From positions 69,497-133,496 of the forward strand of contig JAEZJK010000002.1 in NCBI GenBank assembly GCA_023415835.1: a stretch of 64,000 nucleotides of DNA. Reading direction: 5' to 3'. Source of the stretch: Bacillota bacterium (GTDB taxonomy: Bacteria > Bacillota > UBA4882 > UBA8346). The position numbers were made by a program, and so were the translations under genes. Below the pieces are notes generated by a model. The model saw nothing but the letters and a program-made list of their open reading frames with translations, was not told where the DNA came from and made no database searches. Below, in pieces: positions 58,245-64,000 of this stretch. The number at the start of each line of letters is the position of its first letter. The first letter of the stretch is position 1.

Positions 58245-61049
58245 TCAAAAAATACCATCCGTTTCGAAAATATGGTCGAGCTCGTCGGTATTCTGTGCCT
58301 TCAACACTTTATCACGCACTGCTCCCTGTGACAGATCAAGACGTTTGAATCGTATTTTTCCTGCCGGATCTTTACCTGTACGAATCAGTTGAATCCTCCC
58401 GATTTTTGACTCTGCTTCCGCATATTTTGCAAAGCCTTTAGCCCTGCCAAGATTGTCCTTGAAATCCGGATTGTGCGGTTCCAGAATGTCAATGACATAG
58501 GTAAGAATCGGGTCGCTTCTTACAATCAAAAAGTCAGGATAGGTCGGTTTGATTTCCCCGTTGATTTCATATGGAATGCACAAAGACCATTTCTCACGCG
58601 GCGGGTTTCGAAGCCAGCAAACAAAATCCGTTCGTTTTGCTTCTTCTTCCAAAACACCTTCTTCCCAACCGTTGAGCTTGATGACGGCAATGCCTTTTTC
58701 GTCAGCAAACAAGTGGTTATCATATTCCTTGCCATCTTTATCAATTCGGACATTGATCGTTTCCGGCAGGGTGAAATTGTGTTTACTGACGACATCGCTG
58801 TCCGCAATGATATCGCTATACTGCTTTTTGCACTTTTCGGATTTGTTGACAACATATTTCCGATATTGATCGTTCAAACCATGGAATTTCTTTTCGGCGT
58901 ACCTGTTTAGCTTCGCTATACAGTCATCATCGGCCGCGAACAAGATACAATCAACCTTGAAAACGCTGGGGTCATCGTTGTCGCAGTACCTATTCCCGTA
59001 TACATTTGGGAAGCCGTAACCACCAAGCTTTGCATCGGCCGCACGCAGCTGCCGATCAAGGTCGCTTTCGGATGCAGTAAAGAAACCGTGAACAATTCCG
59101 TTGTCAAGGGGCTCTCCGAATACATCAAAGATGCGGACAGACAGCTTGAAGGAAAGCACATGTGAAGCAAGCTCATCATATTTTCCTGTGCTGTGCAGCG
59201 CATCGATATAGGATCGAATCATGCTGGTAACATCGTCTTTAACTTCATCAGCTGCGTCCCGATAGATATTAGTCTGCGTAAGCAGGCTGGCAAGGTTCAG
59301 AAGGGATTTCAGATAGCTGTTGATCTTTACCGAACGAACCAAATAAGTCAGCAATCCTTGATCATTGATAAACTTCGTGATTTCTTCTCTGTTAAGGTAG
59401 CAGTTCGGAAATTTCATCTGAACGCCAGTATTCGAAACGAACCCATCTGACTTGCCTTTGTTAGTTTTGATCGGGAACACAGGGGTCGGATCACTTTGCG
59501 GATGGATCTGTTGCTGCGGGATATCTGTCGTTTCAGTTGTGGCATAACCCTTCGCAACATTAAGCCCCTGAGAATCATAAGGCTGAGCTTCTTCAGCAGC
59601 GTTTCCCGGTTGCGGAAACAAATTCATCTGTCCCTCTATCGGCTGGTCGTTTCTGTGCCGAGGAGGATGTACTGTCCATGGAACATAGACCGGATGATCC
59701 ATGGATTCTCCGTCGATCACAGTGGGAATCTCTCCGCCTTCGGTGTTTTGCAGCTCATCAATGACATTCTTAACTGTGTCCATGTTGAAATAGGGAAGGA
59801 ACAAACGCACATCATTCAGGGAATCGTCCACGAGGATATGACACTGCAGCGGTGTGCGCACCATTCTGCCGAGAAGCTGTGCAATATATGTGGCGTCTTC
59901 TGCATGGCGAAAGGACATCATGGTTTCGGCGCGAGGACAATCCCAGCCTGTAGAGAGATTTTCCTTGAACAGCACCACGCGGATGCGCTTATCATCCGTA
60001 ATCTCTGATGGCTCCACATGATGCACCTGCAGACCGTTAATTAACAGTGTGGAGGTAGAGCCAAAGGTATGTGCGACCTCATTCTCTTTAAGTTGCGCGC
60101 CGATTCGTTCCTCAATTTTGGCGATCACATCATCCAGATTGGTATCGGAAACGGTTTTACCGCTTCCGGCGAGAACTTGAATCACAAAGACCGGATTTAC
60201 CTGTGCATAATGCTGTTCGTACGAGTATTGATACCAGTGGTCGCATTTTAACTTCCATTCATCCGTGGCGGCCTGCAGAACAGCCATGTCGTTGTTTTTT
60301 TCCGGATCGTCTGGATAGGTGATGACGATCCGATCTTTCAGTAGACCGGATGCTCGTACTTCGTTGGCGGTTACAATACACTTTTGCAGTGTGGAATTAG
60401 TATCGCCCACCAATTTGTTGAACCGGGCAGCTGTGGCGCTGATGCCAATGACGACCGGCATCGGGGACAGATTATACTCTGCACTTCCTTTTAGAAAGCG
60501 CTGCATAATGGATGTCGCTTTCCCGGCTTCTTGCCCCTGCATACCGCGATGTGCCTCATCAATGATAAAGTACAGATGATCTGCTTTCTCCCTGGCCGTA
60601 TTCTCCAGCGTTTCCCATATGGTATATTGACGGGTATCGGAATGTCTGCCAAGGTTTCCGGCTTTCCCTAGCTTCTGCGTGTTGAGGAAATAGATGCGCC
60701 CGTCCTCCAGCATTTCCATATCAAAGGATTCATCCTCGATGGTGACACACTGACCAAAGCGAATCCTGTCTGCCTTCAAATCAAATTTTTGCTTGGATTG
60801 CTCGTTGAGCGCAGGAGAATCCGATAGCCAGACGAAGATAGCTTCCGGCTGTTCGGCATATTGGTCTGTACCAAAGTAGATGTCTTCCACAAGCGCTGCC
60901 ATGATGATCGTTTTACCGGCGCCGGTGGGCGCTTGCAAAGAGACCACCTGCGGGGTATGGGTGCGCCGGTAACTGCCTAGCGCCTCTGCGGACTTCATCC
61001 GCAGGTCAGCAACTGCCTTTTTTTGAAATGGGAATAATTCAACTTTCAT
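58245..61049 (-). CDS. Type III-like restriction helicase-nuclease (Res subunit)
   Basis: A 934-residue SF2 helicase. Walker A 'APTGAGKTII' (about 40-50), motif II 'YFIIDEAHRGMQG' (about 155), motif III 'ISATAARF', and motif VI-type 'AQLLGRMVRTPL'. In the C-terminal region, 'YPDFLIVRSDPILTYVIDILEPH' (about 840-862) places the PD-(D/E)xK-like nuclease, but the usual final Lys is Glu ('DILE'). A known variant family of Res-like proteins shows 'PDFL...VD.L.PH', so this may be normal. GGGAGGAAC precedes the ATG. It follows the methyltransferase by two bases. Probably restricts DNA together with it. Confidence 0.9.
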   Translation of the reverse strand: MKVELFPFQKKAVADLRMKSAEALGSYRRTHTPQVVSLQAPTGAGKTIIMAALVEDIYFGTDQYAEQPEAIFVWLSDSPALNEQSKQKFDLKADRIRFGQCVTIEDESFDMEMLEDGRIYFLNTQKLGKAGNLGRHSDTRQYTIWETLENTAREKADHLYFIIDEAHRGMQGQEAGKATSIMQRFLKGSAEYNLSPMPVVIGISATAARFNKLVGDTNSTLQKCIVTANEVRASGLLKDRIVITYPDDPEKNNDMAVLQAATDEWKLKCDHWYQYSYEQHYAQVNPVFVIQVLAGSGKTVSDTNLDDVIAKIEERIGAQLKENEVAHTFGSTSTLLINGLQVHHVEPSEITDDKRIRVVLFKENLSTGWDCPRAETMMSFRHAEDATYIAQLLGRMVRTPLQCHILVDDSLNDVRLFLPYFNMDTVKNVIDELQNTEGGEIPTVIDGESMDHPVYVPWTVHPPRHRNDQPIEGQMNLFPQPGNAAEEAQPYDSQGLNVAKGYATTETTDIPQQQIHPQSDPTPVFPIKTNKGKSDGFVSNTGVQMKFPNCYLNREEITKFINDQGLLTYLVRSVKINSYLKSLLNLASLLTQTNIYRDAADEVKDDVTSMIRSYIDALHSTGKYDELASHVLSFKLSVRIFDVFGEPLDNGIVHGFFTASESDLDRQLRAADAKLGGYGFPNVYGNRYCDNDDPSVFKVDCILFAADDDCIAKLNRYAEKKFHGLNDQYRKYVVNKSEKCKKQYSDIIADSDVVSKHNFTLPETINVRIDKDGKEYDNHLFADEKGIAVIKLNGWEEGVLEEEAKRTDFVCWLRNPPREKWSLCIPYEINGEIKPTYPDFLIVRSDPILTYVIDILEPHNPDFKDNLGRAKGFAKYAEAESKIGRIQLIRTGKDPAGKIRFKRLDLSQGAVRDKVLKAQNTDELDHIFETDGIF

Positions 61050-61051
61050 GG

Positions 61052-63211
61052 TCAGTTCCTCCCGGTGTTGATTCTGAAGTTATCGAGATAATCCCGATAG
61101 AGCTGATAAGTATTGGGGGCTCTTAGATTCTTTGCCATGGCACAGTACCCAGTCTCGTAGTCGGTGACGATATATACCGTTTCAATTTCCGGATGGGCAT
61201 TTACTGCTGCCTCAAACTCCGGGAATGCGGATTCTTCTGTTAGTATGGCAAATTTATTCTCCGGCAGCACCAGCATGGTGGGCGTTCCTTCTCCCGCAAG
61301 TTTGGGACAGGAACCGTGCGCCCCGGCCTTCATCCACAACGTGGGCAGCATCTCTTTGAACTGTCTGCCCAAGGCAACATCGGTCTTATTGAGAAAACTC
61401 AGCTTGAAATAGACTGCGTTTGCCTTGAAACCGTCTGACATCGGTATATCGCTACCAAGGTAATTGCCTTTCAACGGTTCGCCATTTACGTCATGCCCTT
61501 CGATACTACATACCGTGCGGGGCCAGGTGACATAGCGGGCAATGCCGAGCTTTTCCCATTCTTGATCACCGGGCTGATAGCCTTGCTCTGAAAGAGATTT
61601 TGCTTCATCAACGGAGACCTCATTATTGGTAACCATGATGCAACGACGGTGTCCGCCATCCTCGGCATTAAGCAGGTTAACAGCATGGAGCGTGGTGCCA
61701 GAGCCCGCGAAAAAGTCGACAATTAGGGCATTAGGTGTATTGGCCGTAATAAAACGCAATGAGTCTCTTACTGCATAAACAGATTTGGGGAAGTCAAATC
61801 TTTTTTCGCCTAAAATAGTTTTAATTAAGACACTTCCACCAACACCACCTGCTTGATGAGAAGAAACATGCCATTGAGTACCGGGAATCCATTTAGGTGT
61901 ATAGTCTTCAGAGGAAATGATCATTGCACCATTTTCTTTATATCCAGTGACTGTGTACTCCCCATTCTCAATTTTGTTAAGTTCACCAGGTTTCAGATAT
62001 TTGAGAGTTGTCTTATCACCTTTATATGCACCCCAGTCAAATGCACCTTGTTCTTTAAGTTCCATTGCTTTTTGCGCAGAAATCCTCCAGCAGGCTTCTG
62101 AACCATCAGAAGCGTAGGGCAAAACAGCAACGCATCCTTCAGGCGGGATATAGTCTTTTCCGGCTACGTCAAATGGAATTGGAGTACCAAACCCAACAAA
62201 ATCCTCAGAATCTTTATCAAAATGCACCGGAAAAAACAGGTTTGGTCTATCTTTGCGCCTTCCATTGTTGCCTGACCTAAGCATACTTTCCCAGCGGACA
62301 TCACTTTGCCTTTTAGTTCCGTCTGCATTCCACTCTTCGTCAAGGCTAATTGCCTTTGGAGCCGCGTTGCCAAGAAAAACAAAATAGTAATATTCGTCTG
62401 TTCTCGAAAACTCTGCTCGTGAAACACCTGCGGAATGGATGGCCACGCTTACCATTTGAATGCGGGCTTCCGGAAACATCTCCTCCAGCAAGCATCCAAG
62501 ATGTAGATACTCTTTTTCATCAATGGTGACGATCATCACAGAATTTTGCGGATTCAACAGCTTCTTGGCAATTTTCAACCGCTTCTGCATCATCGAAAGC
62601 CATTTGCTGTGCCGATATGTATCAGCACCATCCACATAATCGTTATTATATTTCCAGTCTTTTGCGCCGGTGTTATAAGGCGGATCAATATAGATACAGT
62701 CAACCTTACCGGTATAGAGATATTCCAACAGCTGCAGAGCATGGTAGTTGTCCGCCTCAATCAGCGTATGCCACAAATCGCTATCGGGAGCGTTGCATAC
62801 GCTGTCAATGGGTTTCAGATAAGGATAAATTGCCTCGCCGAACTCTGCAACTGTCACCAAATCCCCAACTGGGAGCTCCGATGGTTCCCCACCGCCTTTT
62901 GGCAAACAAACCGCCGTGTCATCTTTCAACTTCAACACGACATATGTTTCGTTAACCTTGCCAGCCTTGAGAGCAACAGTGCTTCCTTTCCTGACAGGAA
63001 TATCATAAAGCGGCGTACATTCCGGCAGATGCTCTTCAAACACAAGCCCGAATTTCTTCTGCTTATTCATCCGGTCAAACACTTGCTGTATGCGGGCGCG
63101 CAACTCCGGATTTTCTATTTGATCGATCAGGTCATGTATTGCAGCCACCATTTCCTCCTTTATTGGTTCAAGTGATTGTTCCTGCACTTTAGTTTTTTTC
63201 TTCCTTAGCAT
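61052..63211 (-). CDS. Type III-like DNA N6-adenine methyltransferase (Mod subunit)
   Basis: A 719-residue beta-class methyltransferase. The catalytic motif IV 'CIYIDPPYNTGAKDWKYNND' (about 170-189) comes before the AdoMet motif I 'VDFFAGSGTTLHAV' (about 500-513), the beta-class order. A target-recognition region lies between them. The N-terminal 100 residues hold a charged helix and a 'LKAGKVNETYVVLKLKDDTAV' strand region. It modifies host DNA at the site the Res partner reads. ATG at 63211 with GGAG eight bases upstream. The pair fits a type III R-M system or a close relative. Confidence 0.92.
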   Translation of the reverse strand: MLRKKKTKVQEQSLEPIKEEMVAAIHDLIDQIENPELRARIQQVFDRMNKQKKFGLVFEEHLPECTPLYDIPVRKGSTVALKAGKVNETYVVLKLKDDTAVCLPKGGGEPSELPVGDLVTVAEFGEAIYPYLKPIDSVCNAPDSDLWHTLIEADNYHALQLLEYLYTGKVDCIYIDPPYNTGAKDWKYNNDYVDGADTYRHSKWLSMMQKRLKIAKKLLNPQNSVMIVTIDEKEYLHLGCLLEEMFPEARIQMVSVAIHSAGVSRAEFSRTDEYYYFVFLGNAAPKAISLDEEWNADGTKRQSDVRWESMLRSGNNGRRKDRPNLFFPVHFDKDSEDFVGFGTPIPFDVAGKDYIPPEGCVAVLPYASDGSEACWRISAQKAMELKEQGAFDWGAYKGDKTTLKYLKPGELNKIENGEYTVTGYKENGAMIISSEDYTPKWIPGTQWHVSSHQAGGVGGSVLIKTILGEKRFDFPKSVYAVRDSLRFITANTPNALIVDFFAGSGTTLHAVNLLNAEDGGHRRCIMVTNNEVSVDEAKSLSEQGYQPGDQEWEKLGIARYVTWPRTVCSIEGHDVNGEPLKGNYLGSDIPMSDGFKANAVYFKLSFLNKTDVALGRQFKEMLPTLWMKAGAHGSCPKLAGEGTPTMLVLPENKFAILTEESAFPEFEAAVNAHPEIETVYIVTDYETGYCAMAKNLRAPNTYQLYRDYLDNFRINTGRN

Positions 63212-63373
63212 GGACTTACTCCACTACAAATGGTATTTCTATTCTCTTTTTGAAAATTCCTTTGTCTTCCAACTAAAAAGTCCGTGGCAATACGGAACAA
63301 TCCTTACTTCAAACAGATATTATTTCTCTGAGCCTAGACCGCTGGGCTACGTACCAAAAGGAGGAATAATTCC

Positions 63374-63460
63374 ATGCGTATCATCAAATCACTGAAGCAA
63401 CCTCCCTCAATATCCCCAATCTACCTACCCATTCCAAAAATTCTAAAAAAATTATTATAA
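63374..63460 (+). CDS. 28-residue ORF with strong ribosome site
   Basis: AAAAGGAGG precedes the ATG by nine bases. It encodes MRIIKSLKQPPSISPIYLPI followed by PKILKKLL, a proline-rich, basic, amphipathic peptide. No homologue recognised. It could be the start of a truncated gene. Confidence 0.35.
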   Translation: MRIIKSLKQPPSISPIYLPIPKILKKLL

Positions 63461-63656
63461 CCCGGGCAGGAGAATTTTGGTACATGTTTAAATAATAACC
63501 AAATCATCCAATCAGAACTGGAAACCGGCTGCTGAAATAACTACTTCAAAACTAAATATTTTCCCGTTAGCACCTGAAACGTTTTCCAAAAAATACGCCA
63601 TACCACTTTTTAAAATCATAAAACCAAATTCCCCCACCGGAGTGGAAGAACAAGTT

Positions 63657-63866
63657 GAAGGACTCATAGAACGACCATAAGGAACGACAGAACGAGGCAA
63701 AGGAATCACGGAACGACTCGAAGGAACGATGGAACGAGCTGAAGGAACAACAAAACGAAGTGAAGGACTCACGGTACGACTCGAAGGAACTATAAAACAA
63801 GGTGAAGGATTCATCCAACGAGGCGAAGGACTAATAAAACGACCCGAAGGAACGACAGAAGACTTT
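63657..63866. repeat. Ten tandem 21-bp repeats
   Basis: Units start every 21 bases from 63657 to 63846 with GAAGGA (TAAGGA or AAAGGA in two units) and end in an AACGA-type core followed by two or three variable bases. On the plus strand most units read as heptads 'EG(T/L)xxRx', interrupted by one stop at 63678 and another after 63870. On the minus strand the frame is open to the right edge, with a 'PSxRxVx' period. Probably the remains of a heptad-repeat coding sequence. Confidence 0.85.
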
Positions 63867-63935
63867 TCAATAAAGGGTGTGTAAAATTTTTTGTGTAAAC
63901 CTCCGATAAAAAAATAGTTAAACAAGGAGGTACAC

Positions 63936-64000
63936 ATGGGCATATTAACCAAAGAGCAAATCCGGGAACTCATCAAAGAATACAATCTAAAAGAAGCCAA
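63936..64000 (+). mobile_element. IS256-family transposase, N-terminal start (cut by window edge)
   Basis: AACAAGGAGG and then an ATG at 63936 opening 'MGILTKEQIRELIKEYNLKE', which closely matches the N-terminus of IS256-family (MULE-like) DDE transposases. Only 21 residues are in the window, so the DDE motif and inverted repeats cannot be seen. Confidence 0.72.

Larger units (their letters stand above)
63212..63935. other. Gap between the methyltransferase and IS256 genes
   Basis: About 720 bases with no confident gene apart from the 28-residue ORF at 63374 and the 21-bp repeat at 63657-63866. A frame from about 63500 to 63680 reads 'NWKPAAEITTSKLNIFPLAP' and 'ETFSKKYAIPLFKIIKPNSP', protein-like but with no start codon, joining the repeat after a stop. 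This points to a broken gene with a heptad-repeat tail. Confidence 0.5.

Noticed and set aside
63657..63866. 21-bp repeats considered as a CRISPR array or origin iterons
   Set aside because: There is no spacer between units and the period is a heptad codon period. No replication or partition gene is near.
63512..64000. Minus-strand ORF running off the right edge over the 21-bp repeats
   Set aside because: It is open only because the repeats avoid stops in that frame. Its start would lie inside the transposase gene, and no ribosome site is visible.

Overview
The window reads as chromosome of a diderm, endospore-forming member of the Bacillota. This placement is inferred from gene content, not from a phylogenetic marker. 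Strong AGGAGG-type ribosome sites, frequent TTG/GTG starts and a LysM-GH18 YaaH/SleL-type spore protein point to a spore-forming Firmicute. An OmpA-type outer-membrane protein, an usher-like barrel with a PapD-like chaperone, and several signal-peptide proteins point to an outer membrane. A Limnochordia/Hydrogenispora-like lineage would fit but is a guess.

Layout. 1-7.5 kb: minus-strand type I-C-like CRISPR-Cas operon in the order cas5-cas8c-cas7-cas3-cas4-(DUF559 nuclease)-cas1. cas1 runs off the left edge, and cas2 and the array are not in view. A WYL regulator lies upstream (7.9-8.8 kb). Several imperfect palindromes sharing CCCTCTCT/AGAGAGGG arms are scattered through and beside the operon. 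9.7-11.8 kb: two flavodoxin-fold reductases around a GNAT, then an ABM-domain protein. 12-16.4 kb: typA, small membrane proteins and a secreted triple-CARDB protein. 16.5-19.3 kb: nfnBA (bifurcating transhydrogenase) and a 2[4Fe-4S] ferredoxin. 19.4-24.8 kb: membrane and envelope proteins, the spore LysM-GH18 protein, a zinc-ribbon protein, a YmaF-like His/Cys-rich protein and a DUF2937 protein. 24.8-31.5 kb: a chaperone-usher-like surface-fibre locus (accessory subunit, pilin candidate, terminator, chaperone, usher) followed by a LuxR-type regulator whose phospho-acceptor Asp is Glu. 31.7-41.4 kb: thioesterase, a SLATT-like membrane protein, a MacAB-type exporter, a hybrid kinase (its receiver also has Asp to Glu), recQ and rpoN. 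41.7-46.9 kb: a polar amino-acid ABC importer whose two intergenic gaps are each filled by a long palindrome, then an acyl-CoA synthetase with an XRE-cupin regulator. 47-55.7 kb: a HAD pseudogene beside an intact HAD gene, a structured RNA candidate, the OmpA-like protein, a pair of M16 proteases, a sirtuin coupled to a split chromate transporter, and an exported Arg/Glu-repeat protein. 56-64 kb: an island with two copies of a tRNA-Arg-like 3' half (attachment-site scars), two small membrane or secreted proteins, a type III-like restriction-modification pair, a 21-bp tandem repeat and the start of an IS256-type transposase.

The parts most worth following up are the chaperone-usher locus with its internal terminator and pseudo-receiver regulator, the DUF559 gene set among repeats inside the cas operon, the several unrelated palindromic element families (one 120-bp family is present twice at about 96% identity), the ~170-nt RNA candidate, and the tRNA-scar island. 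All family assignments come from reading motifs by eye; no database search was possible.
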